A stretch of DNA of 64,000 bases from Dyadobacter sp. CY345 (GCF_021502725.1 NZ_JAKFFS010000003.1:558001-622000), one strand, 5' to 3'. Numbered from the stretch's first letter, positions 37,132-47,225 are shown. The notes: generated by a model not told the origin, from the sequence alone. Numbers and translations: made by a program.

Positions 37132-37713
37132 TTAGAATTGTACCGTTGGTGCTTTTTCTGAACCTGCAGCAGCGGTGAAATAACCTTTCTGAGCAAATCC
37201 GAATATACCAGCAAACAAGTTTGTTGGGAATGTTCTTACTTCCTGATTGTAATCTTTCACAACAGTGTTGAAGTCGTTACGGGCTACTGTAATACGGTTT
37301 TCAGTTCCTTCTAATTGCGCCTGAAGTTCCAGAAAGTTCTGGTTCGCTTTTAGTTCCGGATATCTCTCCACAGATACTAACAAACGGGAAAGTGCTCCGC
37401 TAAGCTGATCTTGGGCTCCCTGGAATTTTGCAATATTTTCAGGTGTAAGCTGATCAGCATTAATTGTTGTTGAAGTTGCTTTTGCACGGGCTTCGATAAC
37501 GCCGGTTAAAGTACTTTTCTCAAATTCCGCCGCGCCTTTCACGGTATTCACAAGGTTGGGAATAAGATCTGCACGACGCTGGTATTGGCTTTCTACCTTC
37601 GCCCAGGATTCCTTCACAACTTCATCCTTGCCTACCATTCCATTATATTTGCCACATCCTACAAATCCGAAAATTAGAAGTATGACAACAACTGCGATTA
37701 GTCCTTTTGACAT
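37132..37713 (-). CDS. lemA: LemA family protein
   Basis: This 193-residue protein has an N-terminal hydrophobic anchor ending in a possible lipobox (GFVGCGKYN) and the helical LemA core: WAKVESQYQRRADLIPNLVN, GALSRLLVSVERYPELKANQ, LEGTENRITVARNDFNTVVK and RTFPTNLFAGIFGFAQKGYF. ATG 37713 is preferred because the anchor follows directly. It is the first gene of a lemA-TPM-TPM operon. Its biochemical role is unknown. Confidence 0.95.
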   Translation of the reverse strand: MSKGLIAVVVILLIFGFVGCGKYNGMVGKDEVVKESWAKVESQYQRRADLIPNLVNTVKGAAEFEKSTLTGVIEARAKATSTTINADQLTPENIAKFQGAQDQLSGALSRLLVSVERYPELKANQNFLELQAQLEGTENRITVARNDFNTVVKDYNQEVRTFPTNLFAGIFGFAQKGYFTAAAGSEKAPTVQF

Positions 37714-37836
37714 TGTATTGTTTGATTTAGTGTTAATGATTGGGTTCAAAGTTGGCCAAAGCTAGTAAAATCTTAAAGAAAAACTACACAATCGGTAGCT
37801 TGGCCTTATATAACGTTGCCAGCTCGGATGACAGGC

Positions 37837-39033
37837 TCAAATGCTGCCGACACCAGCGATATGATTCCATCGTGACCAGTTGCCGGAAACATTGTAATCG
37901 GTTAAAAAGCTCTCGTAATACATAGCGCCCCAGGTCCAGTTTACGCCCAACTCGTTAGCCAGATAATCTGCGGCCAGCGTTCTTTCCGCAGCTGTCAGAT
38001 TTCCTGTCGAAACCAGTTTATTGATTACAGTATTTACCTGATCATTCTCAGTTTCTCCGCTGGTCCATTTTTCAAAAACTGCCAGTTCATTAAGCCAGCG
38101 TTTGTTTACTTCGTGTTTGATTCCCCCCGGTTTGAATAGTCTTGAACCGTGACGAAGCAAAGTCCAGTGAGAAAAGTCTCTTTGTTGAAGCTCCGTAATT
38201 ACTTTTTGTACTTCGGTATTTTCGCGGTATGGCAATAATGCCGAATAGATCGATTTTGGCGACAGGCAACCCAAAGAAAGCCAGGAAGACAGACCATAAT
38301 CAACAAGGGGCTCCTCAGAATTTAAAGTATTTCCTGGTTTGATAATCTCTTCCACAAATTGATCAAGCCTTAACAGCGCAGTTGTTTCTCCGCCCTTTAA
38401 TCTAACATCCAAAGGTTTGCCATTTACGTTAATTTCCATCGGATCAATCGATAACATCGGCAACGAGGGAATAAGTCCGGCTTCATAACCTTGTGGTAAA
38501 TTGACTTTTTCAGGAGACGGAACTGTCTGTTTAACTTTAAAATGCGCCTGGATCTGTTCATGAAAATCCGGGAAATCCAAGGGGAGTTTTGCAATAGAAA
38601 ATGGAAGATCAAGCACACCTCCTAATGTTGACATCCAGAATAGCTTGATATCAACATTCATTACCTTGATATTTTTACTGAGAGAAGTTTCTACGCTAGT
38701 CTCGTCGGGCGCTATTTCTTTGCTGGTATAAATGTATTGGGCACCATATTCTTCTGCAAGAGCCGCAACTACTTTTTCGGGTTCACCGACACGTATCAAC
38801 AAATCTCCTCCTTTTTCCCGCAAACGATTTCTCAAATCCAAAACGGATTCTAGAAGAAACTGAGCTCTCAATGCGCCTGCACGACGAAAACCAAATTTTG
38901 TTTTTTCAAATTGACGTGGGTCAAAAACATAAACCGGAACAACTTCCTGCGCAATTTCTGTGGCCGCAAGAAAAGCCTCGTTATCCTGAAGGCGAAGATC
39001 GTTGCGGAACCAATAAATAATACGGTGAATCAT
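37837..39033 (-). CDS. Divergent DASH-like cryptochrome/photolyase, C-terminally short
   Basis: This 398-residue protein starts like a DASH cryptochrome (YWFRNDLRLQDNEAFL, VPVYVFDPRQFEKTKFGFRR, then YTSKEIAPDETSVE). The FAD domain begins normally (YGLSSWLSLGCLSPKSIY), but conserved cofactor motifs are altered: the usual TGxPxVDAxMREL reads ENDQVNTVINKL, the SNRxRQ region reads TAAERTL, and the DYDVSSNW motif reads DYNVSGNW. The protein stops at AGVGSI, where other members continue for about 60 more residues. Only 123 bases remain before lemA and no frame holds that tail. It may be a non-repair or decaying homologue. ATG 39033 is chosen as the canonical start. Confidence 0.82.
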   Translation of the reverse strand: MIHRIIYWFRNDLRLQDNEAFLAATEIAQEVVPVYVFDPRQFEKTKFGFRRAGALRAQFLLESVLDLRNRLREKGGDLLIRVGEPEKVVAALAEEYGAQYIYTSKEIAPDETSVETSLSKNIKVMNVDIKLFWMSTLGGVLDLPFSIAKLPLDFPDFHEQIQAHFKVKQTVPSPEKVNLPQGYEAGLIPSLPMLSIDPMEINVNGKPLDVRLKGGETTALLRLDQFVEEIIKPGNTLNSEEPLVDYGLSSWLSLGCLSPKSIYSALLPYRENTEVQKVITELQQRDFSHWTLLRHGSRLFKPGGIKHEVNKRWLNELAVFEKWTSGETENDQVNTVINKLVSTGNLTAAERTLAADYLANELGVNWTWGAMYYESFLTDYNVSGNWSRWNHIAGVGSI

Positions 39034-39212
39034 TGGGGAGAATAATAGAAAAGAAATTAAACTTTTGTTCTTACAAGTATACTGAATTTCGTCCTGGCGA
39101 ACAGTGGTCGCTTTATTTACGAGTTTCACGACAAGACAATAAAACAACGAATCCAACAAAATAGTCGTTCAAACTAATTTGCTGGATTCGAAAATGTCTC
39201 AATCTATTCGTC

Positions 39213-41234
39213 TTAGTAACTCAAAATCGTAAATTCTGTACGACGGTTACGCTGATGTTCTTCTTCTGTTTTTGCATTTGGAATTATAAGCTGGCGTTCA
39301 CCATATCCCTTCGCTGTCAATCGTTCCGCATCGATTCCTTTTAAATTCAGATATTTTATGGCTGACTCAGCTCTGTTCTGAGAAAGTGTCATGTTATAGG
39401 CATCCGTAGCACGTGCATCCGTATGAGAGCTCAGCTCAATATTCATCGTTGGATTGTCTTTCAGGATCTGAACTAATTTGTCAAGTTCCACTGCCGCATC
39501 CGGACGAATATTGTATTTATTTAAATCGTAATAAATGTTATCCAGTACAAAAGTCTTGTTCAATTCCAGTCTGTCGAGTTTGATAGAAACCTGAAAGGTC
39601 GTATCAGTAACAGCCTTTGTAAGGAAGATCGGAGGAATGCTTCTGCCATTCATCGAAAACGGTTCTCTTTTGCTAATAAATCCTTTGCGTTCCACCAGCA
39701 GGACATAAGATCTGCCTTCCTCAACAGGTTGTGTTCCAAATTTGCCGGCAGCATTTGTTTTAAGCTGGGCAATTTGTGTATCGGAAGTATCAGGTAAAAT
39801 ATGCACAATAGCCGAATCGATCGGTGTCGGGTTTGTGGCGTTGTCATACACATCTCCGGCCAGGAAGTAACGAACAGATTTTAATTTCCCTTCGATATAA
39901 TTCGGGTTTTGCGGATTCAAAGGATCCATAGGATCTTTTTGGGCAATAGTACTGTCCGGTGCTTCCGGTTTGAAGAAATAATAAATGTCATCATCCCCTT
40001 TCCCACCTTCCCGGTTGGAGGCGAAAAATCCTTGTTCTTTATTTTTATAAAAAACAAGTCCGAAATCATCCTGCGGGCTGTTAAATGGCAGTCCGAGATT
40101 TTCAATCGTGATGATACCTTGTGTACGTGTTGCCGAAAATAAATCCAGTTTTCCTAAGCCGGGATGTCCGTCAGAAGCAAAATAAAGAACTCCACCTTCG
40201 GCAACATACGGGAACATATCGTCGCCGGCAGTGTTAATATCGCGGCCCATATTCACAGGTTTGCTGAAACGGCCGGAAGCATCAATATTTGTTCTGTATA
40301 AATCAATTCCACCTGCACCACCCGCACGATTTGATGCAAAATATAACGTTTTTCCATCACGGGAAAATGATGGAGAACCGTCCCAGGCAAGCGAATCATT
40401 AATAGGTAAAATGCCTGGTACTGTCCATTGTCCGTTAACATTACGGCTTTGATATAAGTCAACATCGGCTGTTCCTTTCTTCTTGCCAGTGTTTCCGCGT
40501 GCAAAGATAAGCGTTTTGCCATCCGGGCTAAAAGCCGGAGAACCTTCATTAGCCTCAGGGTCTAAAATTTCTTTGCTGAATAATTCTGTTGTTCCCTGTG
40601 TTTCACCAGCATCTTTTCCAATCGCAATTTTGTAAAGGCCCAGCATTGGCTGGCCGTTATTCTTGTATATTTTTTCTTTCTTGGAAGAAGAAAAAACCAG
40701 CGCATTTCCAAGTACCGTCGGAGAGAATTCTGAACCAGGTCCATTGAATGGAATATCTTTTAACTGGACGTCCGGCATTTTTTCAATGCGAAGCTTATCT
40801 GTAATTTTCAGAATTTCAATTTCACGAAGTGCGCGTTCCTGTAAAATTTTAGGGCTTGTCGGAGCCTTTGCAAAAAGTGCAAACTGATTGGAAGCTTCCG
40901 GATATTGTCCGGTTGTTTTTAAAGCATAGGCATATTGAAATTGCGCTTCCGGATTAGTGATCCCGCCATCCAATGCTTTTTTATAATATGGAATCGATTC
41001 TTTAAAGCGGTTTGAAAGACGATAAGATTCAGCAATCAGGAAACTTGTTTGCACAGGTTCGTAATTGGCCTGTTCTGCTTTTTGCAAACCTTTAATAGCG
41101 AGATCATATTCACCATTGTCGAACTTCTTCAGGCCGTCCTTATAAGCCTGCATAGCAGAATTACAGCCAGTCAGGAATGCTCCCAGTATCAGGAAACTAA
41201 TAACGAGGGTAAAATTACACCGCAATATTTTCAT
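39213..41234 (-). CDS. OmpA-family lipoprotein with TPR, PD40 propeller and CRD domains (PorE-like)
   Basis: This 673-residue lipoprotein (signal ending FLTGC) has tetratricopeptide repeats (about 25-140), a PD40/WD40-like propeller (SPAFSPDGKTLIFARG, SPSFSRDGKTLYFASNRAGG), a carboxypeptidase-regulatory-like module (about 455-535) and a C-terminal OmpA peptidoglycan-binding domain (LDNIYYDLNKYNIRPDA, LSSHTDARATDAYNMTLSQ, NRRTEFTI). This order matches PorE of the type IX secretion system, but paralogues with the same order exist, so the PorE role is probable only. A T9SS cargo is encoded at about 17-22 kb. Confidence 0.9.
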   Translation of the reverse strand: MKILRCNFTLVISFLILGAFLTGCNSAMQAYKDGLKKFDNGEYDLAIKGLQKAEQANYEPVQTSFLIAESYRLSNRFKESIPYYKKALDGGITNPEAQFQYAYALKTTGQYPEASNQFALFAKAPTSPKILQERALREIEILKITDKLRIEKMPDVQLKDIPFNGPGSEFSPTVLGNALVFSSSKKEKIYKNNGQPMLGLYKIAIGKDAGETQGTTELFSKEILDPEANEGSPAFSPDGKTLIFARGNTGKKKGTADVDLYQSRNVNGQWTVPGILPINDSLAWDGSPSFSRDGKTLYFASNRAGGAGGIDLYRTNIDASGRFSKPVNMGRDINTAGDDMFPYVAEGGVLYFASDGHPGLGKLDLFSATRTQGIITIENLGLPFNSPQDDFGLVFYKNKEQGFFASNREGGKGDDDIYYFFKPEAPDSTIAQKDPMDPLNPQNPNYIEGKLKSVRYFLAGDVYDNATNPTPIDSAIVHILPDTSDTQIAQLKTNAAGKFGTQPVEEGRSYVLLVERKGFISKREPFSMNGRSIPPIFLTKAVTDTTFQVSIKLDRLELNKTFVLDNIYYDLNKYNIRPDAAVELDKLVQILKDNPTMNIELSSHTDARATDAYNMTLSQNRAESAIKYLNLKGIDAERLTAKGYGERQLIIPNAKTEEEHQRNRRTEFTILSY

Positions 41235-41783
41235 ATAATTAAGTATAAATGCTAACGAATTGATAGGCGTTTATGGGTTACAAAAGACAATACTACTAAA
41301 ACAACGTTTGGAAATAAAATTCTGGATATAGACAGCAGAATTTTTTATTCATAAGTTAATTATTGCTCCCAAAATAGTCATTCATTGTCATAAAATAGTT
41401 ACGAAGCATTAATTATTGATTTATGATAGTCTTTTATCCTGAATTTATCTGGAACCGCATTCACTTCTGCCTTCCCTTTCTTCCTCCTCGTTCGGAGTCT
41501 AAGCGGAGTACATAAGAATAATTATTTTTGTTGCAATAAAATATTTTGAGATGCCACGAAACACGACTGGCCAGGTCTATACGTGTTTATTGTTGTTAAC
41601 AAGCTGGTAAAAATGAATACGAAAGCATTAATTATGAACAAATTAATTTAACAATCTGTAAAAAAAAGAATTAACATTTTGAAAATCAGTCTTGGTCTGT
41701 TACTTTTGCAGTCCGATTTTTCGGGAAAACCGTTTGTAAAACAATCGATTAGTTGATTAACTAGATTAAAATCAATTCATTAA
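41235..41783. other. Intergenic region upstream of the ribosomal superoperon
   Basis: This long A+T-rich gap between the divergent OmpA lipoprotein gene and rpsL holds no gene. Apart from the strong rpsL promoter near its end, a second TATTTTTG (41523-41530) could be a minor start without a clear -33 partner. A pyrimidine-rich patch at about 41465-41490 is notable but unexplained. Confidence 0.5.
41679..41708 (+). promoter_or_regulatory. Promoter of rpsL (start of the str operon)
   Basis: TTG (part of TTTTG, 41679-41681) and TACTTTTG (41701-41708) are separated by exactly 19 bases, the Bacteroidota optimum. The start of transcription likely lies in the CAGTCCG that follows, giving a leader of about 70 bases. 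Confidence 0.85.
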
Positions 41784-42194
41784 ATGCCAACTATTTCACA
41801 ATTAGTCCGTAAAGGTAGAGAGACCATTACATGGAAATCCAAGTCACCGGCTTTGGATTCTTGCCCTCAGCGTCGTGGAGTATGTACTCGTGTATATACC
41901 ACAACGCCAAAGAAACCGAACTCAGCACTTCGTAAAGTTGCGCGTGTTCGTCTTTCTAACAACAAAGAAGTGAATGCCTACATCCCGGGTGAAGGCCACA
42001 ACTTGCAAGAGCACTCGATCGTTTTGATCCGTGGTGGTCGTGTTAAAGATTTACCAGGTGTTCGTTACCACATTATCCGTGGTGCATTGGATACAGCTGG
42101 TGTTAACGGACGTAAACAACGTCGTTCTAAATACGGTGCAAAACGCCCTAAACCAGGACAAGTTGCAGCACCGGTAAAAGGTAAGAAAAAATAA
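41784..42194 (+). CDS. rpsL: 30S ribosomal protein S12
   Basis: S12 lies at the decoding centre. The 136-residue protein has the conserved [11 protein letters not shown] and [10 protein letters not shown] motifs; both lysines where streptomycin-resistance changes usually arise are wild type. A basic tail [14 protein letters not shown] follows. It is the first gene of the str operon (rpsL, rpsG, fusA), with its own strong promoter. Confidence 0.98.
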   Translation: MPTISQLVRKGRETITWKSKSPALDSCPQRRGVCTRVYTTTPKKPNSALRKVARVRLSNNKEVNAYIPGEGHNLQEHSIVLIRGGRVKDLPGVRYHIIRGALDTAGVNGRKQRRSKYGAKRPKPGQVAAPVKGKKK

Positions 42195-42317
42195 AAAGTA
42201 ACTCTCTCTGCTTTTATTAAAGAACTATTCTGATAAATAAAAGGGAAGTAATCCTGGATTCTGTTCAGGGTGAATAAGTTGCAAAACGAAACCTCGTGTA
42301 AAACATTAAGTACAAAA

Positions 42318-42785
42318 ATGAGAAAGTCCAAACCAAAGAAAAGATATATCCTGCCTGATCCTAAGTTCAGAGATGTACAGGTTACAAAATTTGTAAACAA
42401 CCTGATGCTTCAAGGCAAGAAAAGCATTGCTTTCACAATTTTTTATGACGCACTAGAAGTGGTTGAGAAAAAAACCAGCGAAAGTGGTCTTGAAACATGG
42501 AAAAAAGCATTGAACAATGTAACTCCATCTGTTGAAGTAAAAAGCCGTCGTGTTGGTGGTGCTACTTTCCAGGTTCCAACAGAAGTACGTCCGGAACGCA
42601 AGCAAGCTTTGGGTATGAAATGGTTGATCAACTACGCTCGTAAGCGTGGAGAAAAAACTATGGTAGACCGTTTGGCTGGCGAAATCGTTGCTGCTGCTAA
42701 AGGTGAAGGAGCTGCTGTTAAGAAAAAAGACGATACGCACCGTATGGCGGATGCGAACAAAGCATTCTCGCATTTCCGTTTCTAG
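42318..42785 (+). CDS. rpsG: 30S ribosomal protein S7
   Basis: S7 organises the 16S rRNA 3' domain and contacts the E and P sites. The 155-residue product begins [20 protein letters not shown] and holds [20 protein letters not shown] and YQV-region equivalents [22 protein letters not shown] 42318 is the canonical start; a GTG upstream would add 16 unrelated residues. A terminator hairpin follows, and an unusual lipoprotein gene separates it from fusA. Confidence 0.98.
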   Translation: MRKSKPKKRYILPDPKFRDVQVTKFVNNLMLQGKKSIAFTIFYDALEVVEKKTSESGLETWKKALNNVTPSVEVKSRRVGGATFQVPTEVRPERKQALGMKWLINYARKRGEKTMVDRLAGEIVAAAKGEGAAVKKKDDTHRMADANKAFSHFRF

Positions 42786-42810
42786 GAAAGCGTTTCATAA
42801 CGTATCTGTT

Positions 42811-42850
42811 AAATCCGGCTACTGCATTTTATGCGGTAGCCGGATTTTTT
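42811..42850 (+). terminator. Terminator after rpsG
   Basis: A 17-base-pair stem with one wobble pair (42811-42827 with 42831-42847) and a TTT loop is followed by a T-run. Its core (arms CGGCTACTGCAT and ATGCGGTAGCCG) recurs almost unchanged at 44228-44254. Confidence 0.9.
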
Positions 42851-42977
42851 ATTGTATGCACGAATGGTTACAATTTGGATTTTTAGTTTAAATTTAAGGT
42901 TTGCATTAAGTATTTAATTTTATATTCAAAAATAGTTAAGAAGCTTTTACTCAACAACTCACCTGAAAATTTTAGCT

Positions 42978-44204
42978 ATGAAAAATTTTTGCATTCTGGG
43001 CTTTTGCCTGATCGTTATTTTTTCCTGTCGTTCCAAAAAGGTTGAACCAGAAGAAGGTTCGATAGACAGCCGTACCCTCGTAAGTTTTGACCCGGTTTTT
43101 CAAAAGGAATTAATTCGATTAGGAATCGATAAACAAATGAGGGAAGATGGGTTAGTTAGATACTCAGACGTTAAAGATGTTGAAAATCTTGAGATTGCCG
43201 GGAGTAATATCAAAAGCTTAAAAGGGATTGAGTTTTTTGTCAATTTAAAATCATTGACAGTATATAAACCAAGACTTGATTCGCTTAACTTGAATAAGAA
43301 TATCAAATTAGAGAAACTCGATATTTATACAGGCGATGATGAAGGTATAGCAGGTACACTGAAATATTTGAATGTCACTTCCTGCAAGTCCCTCCAATCA
43401 CTAAAATGTTCTGGAAATATTCTGTCATCCTTAGATTTGACTAAAAATTTGGCTTTAACTGATCTCAATTGCGGTAAAAATTTATTAACGCACTTGGATG
43501 TTTCAAATAATGTGAATCTTAAGGTTTTAAACTGTGAATACAATCAATTAAAAGCAATTGATATCAGCAATAATACGGCTTTGGAGAATTTGAATTTAAA
43601 TTTCAATACGAATATTATAACATTAGATGTCACGAAGAATTCTCAGCTTAAAGAAATAAGTTGTGTTTATACGGGATTAAAAGTGCTCGACCTGGCGGCA
43701 TTGTCAGGCTTGAAATCGCTGGATTGTTATGGGGCTAAGATTTCAAGTTTAAAAATTCCTCAGGGTCTGGAAGTTTTGAATATAAGAGGAACTGCCTTAA
43801 CATCGTTTGATTTTAATCAGACCAAAATGATGCGAATATTAACAATCGGGAAGGAGCTATCCTCTGTTGATCTAAGCAGTATGACGGATTTGCGTCAGTT
43901 GTATGTATATGATTTGACACCTGTTAATCTGGACCTGAGTAAAAACAATAAACTGGATACGCTTTTAATAAGAAATGCAAAAATGCCGAAACTTGATTTT
44001 ACAACTAACAAACAACTAACGGCACTATATCTTTTTGACTTGGTTATAGATAATCTTGACTTACGTCCTCTCACAGAATTGAAGGCTTGTTCCGTTCACG
44101 ATTGCCCAAATTTGTCAGTAGTTTGCGTGAATAAAATACCAGTTTCGAGTGTTGATTACAACTGGTTTATTTCTGATTCAATTAAATGGCAAGTATGTAA
44201 TTGA
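42978..44204 (+). CDS. Leucine-rich-repeat lipoprotein inserted in the str operon
   Basis: This 408-residue protein has a lipoprotein signal (MKNFCILGFCLIVIFSC) and about twelve Bacteroidota-type leucine-rich repeats, for example LKCSGNILSSLDLTKNLAL, LNCGKNLLTHLDVSNNVNL and LNCEYNQLKAIDISNNTAL. Such repeats form a solenoid used for binding proteins or glycans at the cell surface. The gene is visibly richer in A+T than rpsG and fusA on either side and lies between two near-identical hairpins, which points to insertion. Function unknown. No transport or enzyme gene accompanies it. Confidence 0.88.
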   Translation: MKNFCILGFCLIVIFSCRSKKVEPEEGSIDSRTLVSFDPVFQKELIRLGIDKQMREDGLVRYSDVKDVENLEIAGSNIKSLKGIEFFVNLKSLTVYKPRLDSLNLNKNIKLEKLDIYTGDDEGIAGTLKYLNVTSCKSLQSLKCSGNILSSLDLTKNLALTDLNCGKNLLTHLDVSNNVNLKVLNCEYNQLKAIDISNNTALENLNLNFNTNIITLDVTKNSQLKEISCVYTGLKVLDLAALSGLKSLDCYGAKISSLKIPQGLEVLNIRGTALTSFDFNQTKMMRILTIGKELSSVDLSSMTDLRQLYVYDLTPVNLDLSKNNKLDTLLIRNAKMPKLDFTTNKQLTALYLFDLVIDNLDLRPLTELKACSVHDCPNLSVVCVNKIPVSSVDYNWFISDSIKWQVCN

Positions 44205-44227
44205 TATCGTAATTGGAGTTATTTATT

Positions 44228-44254
44228 CGGCTACTGCATTTTATGCCGTAGCCG
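44228..44254 (+). repeat. Second copy of the rpsG terminator hairpin core
   Basis: Arms CGGCTACTGCAT and ATGCCGTAGCCG around TTT match the 27-base core at 42816-42842 at 26 positions. No T-run follows this copy, so it probably terminates poorly. It begins 24 bases after the stop of the lipoprotein gene. Confidence 0.85.
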
Positions 44255-44661
44255 ATTGTCAGCTCTTATCATTCCGGTGATAACAGTTACCTGTGGCTTT
44301 CTAAGATGGTCAAGAAGATCGGGGGGAAATTGTTCTATCAATCATTTGCTGATAATTTGGCGATATTACTTACAAATAATCATATTTTTTGGTAAATAAT
44401 TTTCCAGTGATCACATTTTGTGCCCGGTTCTGTTATTTTTATTCTTACGTAAGTTCATGACGTTGTTTAACGATTGCCAATGATCAAGTTATTTTTCAAA
44501 TTTTCTTCAAAAAATAATCCATACTCATTGTTTTTATAATCAACTATTTATACTTTTGCACTCTGAATTTTTTGCAGTGGTGTGAAAATGCCCTAATATT
44601 ATTCAGAGCTTCCTACAAGAATTGAATTGCACAACGAATATAAATAACAGCACCATTTGCC
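44255..44661. other. Intergenic region upstream of fusA
   Basis: No gene is seen. After the second hairpin copy there is a short six-base-pair hairpin (44266-44283) and then an A+T-rich stretch carrying the fusA promoter near the end. The leader from promoter to ATG is about 100 bases. Confidence 0.5.
44528..44558 (+). promoter_or_regulatory. Promoter of fusA
   Basis: TTG at 44528-44530 and TACTTTTG at 44551-44558 are 20 bases apart. The transcript start region CACTCTGAATTTTTTG resembles that of the rpsL and rplC promoters. Confidence 0.75.
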
Positions 44662-46782
44662 ATGGCACGTGATCTAAGATTAACAAGAAATATTGGTATT
44701 GCTGCGCACATTGATGCGGGTAAAACTACAACCACCGAGCGTATCCTTTATTACGCAGGAGTAAGCCACAAAATTGGAGAAGTACATGATGGTGCTGCTA
44801 CAATGGACTGGATGGAGCAGGAGCAGGAGCGTGGTATTACCATTACTTCGGCGGCGACAACAGTTGACTGGACTTACCGTAATGAAAAATACCATATCAA
44901 CATTATCGATACACCGGGTCACGTTGACTTTACTGTTGAGGTAAACCGTTCCCTTCGTGTATTGGATGGATTGGTTTTCTTGTTCAGTGCGGTTGATGGT
45001 GTTGAGCCTCAGTCAGAAACTAACTGGCGTCTGGCTAACAACTATAATGTAGCACGTATCGGTTTCGTAAATAAAATGGACCGTTCTGGTGCAGACTTCT
45101 TGAAAGTTTGTGCTCAGGTGAAAGAAATGCTTGGTAGCTACGCAGTACCTCTTCAATTGCCGATCGGTGCTGAAGATACGTTCAGAGGAGTGGTTGACCT
45201 GGTTAACTTCCGTGGTATCGAATGGAATGAAGAAGATAAAGGAATGACTTTCAGAGAAGTTCCTATTCCTGAAGATATGTTGGAAGAAGCAACTGAATGG
45301 AGAGAAAAACTTCTTGAAGCTGTTGCTGAATTTGACGACACTTTGATGGAAAAATATTTTGAAGATCCAGCTTCAATCTCAGAAGACGAAATTCTTGCAG
45401 CTTTGCGCGCAGCGACAATCAGCATGAAAATCGTTCCTATGGTTTGTGGTTCTTCTTTCAAAAACAAAGGTGTTCAAACGATGCTTGATTACGTGATGGC
45501 AATTTTGCCTTCTCCTCAGGATCGTGAAAGCATTATCGGAACTGATCCACGTACTGGTCTTGAAATTTCTCGCCAGCCAACGGATGCAGATCCTTTCTGT
45601 GCACTAGCGTTTAAAATTGCAACGGATCCTTATGTGGGACGTCTTTGCTTTATCCGCTCTTATTCAGGATATCTGGATTCAGGTTCTTATGTATTGAACA
45701 ACCGTTCAGGAAACAAGGAGCGTATTTCCCGGATCTTCCAAATGCACGCAAACAAGCAAAATCAGATTGATCGTCTTGAAGCGGGTGATATTGGAGCGGT
45801 AGTAGGTTTCAAAGATATTAAAACTGGTGATACTTTATCTGACGAAAAGAACCCAATCGTTCTTGAATCAATGGTATTCCCTGAGCCGGTAATTGGTTAC
45901 GCAATCGAGCCTAAGAAAGCAGCAGATAGCGATAACTTCTCTAAGGCAATCACGAAGTTGATCGAAGAAGATCCTACGTTACAAGTTGAAAGTAACGAAG
46001 AAACTGGTCAGACGATCATCAAAGGAATGGGAGAGCTTCACCTTGAAATTATCATCGACCGTATGCGTCGTGAATTTAAAGTGGAAGTAAACCAGGGTGC
46101 ACCTCAGGTTGCTTACAAAGAGATTCTTACTAAGAACTATGAGCACCGTGAAGTTTACAAGAAACAAACAGGTGGTCGTGGTAAATTTGCCGATATCCTT
46201 TTTGAAATCGGACCGAGAGACGACAACGAAGAAGGACAAGAGCCAAAAACTGGTTTACAGTTCGTTAACCAGATTGTGGGTGGTACTATTCCTCGTGAAT
46301 TTATCGCACCAATCCAGAAAGGTTTCGAAGCATCTATGTCAAATGGTGCCCTTGCAGGTTATCCTTTGGATTCGATGAAAGTGCGTTTGTACCACGGTTC
46401 ATTCCACGATGTCGATTCAGATGCACTATCTTTTGAATTAGCTGCTAAAATTGGTTTCAGAGAATCAGCACGTCACGCAGGTTCAAAATTGATGGAGCCT
46501 ATCATGCATGTTGAAGTACTTACACCTGATGAATACACTGGACCTATCACAGGTGACCTTAACCGTCGTCGTGGTATCATGAGAGGTATGGATTCACGTA
46601 ATGGTGCTCAGGTTATCAAAGCGGACGTTCCTTTGTCAGAATTGTTCGGTTATGTAACGGATCTTCGTACGATGTCATCAGGACGCGCTACTGCTTCTCT
46701 GACATTCGCTTACTACGAAGTTGTACCTCAGCATATCTCTGATACAGTAATTGAAAAAGCAAAAGGCTTAGTTAAAGCTTAA
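44662..46782 (+). CDS. fusA: Elongation factor G
   Basis: EF-G drives ribosomal translocation with GTP. The 706-residue protein has G1 [16 protein letters not shown]2 region [16 protein letters not shown]3 DTPGHVDF and G4 NKMD, followed by domains II-V ending in [17 protein letters not shown]. It is of normal length and looks like the housekeeping EF-G. It has its own promoter because the preceding lipoprotein gene separates it from rpsG. Confidence 0.98.
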   Translation: MARDLRLTRNIGIAAHIDAGKTTTTERILYYAGVSHKIGEVHDGAATMDWMEQEQERGITITSAATTVDWTYRNEKYHINIIDTPGHVDFTVEVNRSLRVLDGLVFLFSAVDGVEPQSETNWRLANNYNVARIGFVNKMDRSGADFLKVCAQVKEMLGSYAVPLQLPIGAEDTFRGVVDLVNFRGIEWNEEDKGMTFREVPIPEDMLEEATEWREKLLEAVAEFDDTLMEKYFEDPASISEDEILAALRAATISMKIVPMVCGSSFKNKGVQTMLDYVMAILPSPQDRESIIGTDPRTGLEISRQPTDADPFCALAFKIATDPYVGRLCFIRSYSGYLDSGSYVLNNRSGNKERISRIFQMHANKQNQIDRLEAGDIGAVVGFKDIKTGDTLSDEKNPIVLESMVFPEPVIGYAIEPKKAADSDNFSKAITKLIEEDPTLQVESNEETGQTIIKGMGELHLEIIIDRMRREFKVEVNQGAPQVAYKEILTKNYEHREVYKKQTGGRGKFADILFEIGPRDDNEEGQEPKTGLQFVNQIVGGTIPREFIAPIQKGFEASMSNGALAGYPLDSMKVRLYHGSFHDVDSDALSFELAAKIGFRESARHAGSKLMEPIMHVEVLTPDEYTGPITGDLNRRRGIMRGMDSRNGAQVIKADVPLSELFGYVTDLRTMSSGRATASLTFAYYEVVPQHISDTVIEKAKGLVKA

Positions 46783-46790
46783 TAAAAATA

Positions 46791-46822
46791 TTAGCCACTG
46801 CTCTGAAAAGGGCAGTGGCTAA
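46791..46822 (+). other. Stem-loop with GAAA tetraloop between fusA and rpsJ
   Basis: A 14-base-pair stem with one wobble (46791-46804 with 46809-46822) is capped by the stable tetraloop GAAA. AAAAATATTT rather than a T-run follows, so it is more likely an mRNA stability or processing element than a strong terminator. Confidence 0.7.
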
Positions 46823-46919
46823 AAATATTTAAGCCAGTGAAGTAAATGGTTCTTTCGCTGGTGGATTGTCGGGATCAGTTCCTATCAAGTTTTTCAAGAA
46901 CCGGAAATAAGCAAATAAA

Positions 46920-47225
46920 ATGAATCAAAAAATTCGTATCAAACTGCGGTCATTCGATCACAACTTAGTTGACAAATCAGCTGAGAAAATCGTTAAGGCT
47001 GTTAAGGCAACTGGTGCCGTTGTTAGTGGTCCAATTCCTTTGCCAACTAAAACAGAAAAATTCACTGTTTTACGTTCTCCTCACGTGAACAAAAAATCCC
47101 GTGAACAATTCCAGCTTTGTACTTACAAACGTCTGGTAGACATTTTCTCTACAAGTGCAAAAACTGTTGATGCACTAATGAAGCTTGAATTGCCAAGCGG
47201 AGTTGACGTAGAGATCAAAGTTTAG
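46920..47225 (+). CDS. rpsJ: 30S ribosomal protein S10 / NusE
   Basis: S10 is a 30S head protein that also acts as NusE in transcription antitermination. The 101-residue product has the conserved [40 protein letters not shown] and [16 protein letters not shown]. It follows fusA after 137 bases and is followed by a terminator, so it appears separated from the rplC transcript, unlike in the classical S10 operon. Confidence 0.98.
   Translation: MNQKIRIKLRSFDHNLVDKSAEKIVKAVKATGAVVSGPIPLPTKTEKFTVLRSPHVNKKSREQFQLCTYKRLVDIFSTSAKTVDALMKLELPSGVDVEIKV

Noticed and set aside
37714..37836. Search for a frameshifted continuation of the photolyase
   Set aside because: None of the three minus-strand frames after the stop holds the expected conserved tail, so a single sequencing frameshift does not explain the short protein.
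41235..41678. Search for a tRNA or small RNA gene upstream of rpsL
   Set aside because: No cloverleaf, no T-loop consensus and no terminator-like hairpin were found; only A+T-rich spacer and one extra TAnnTTTG.
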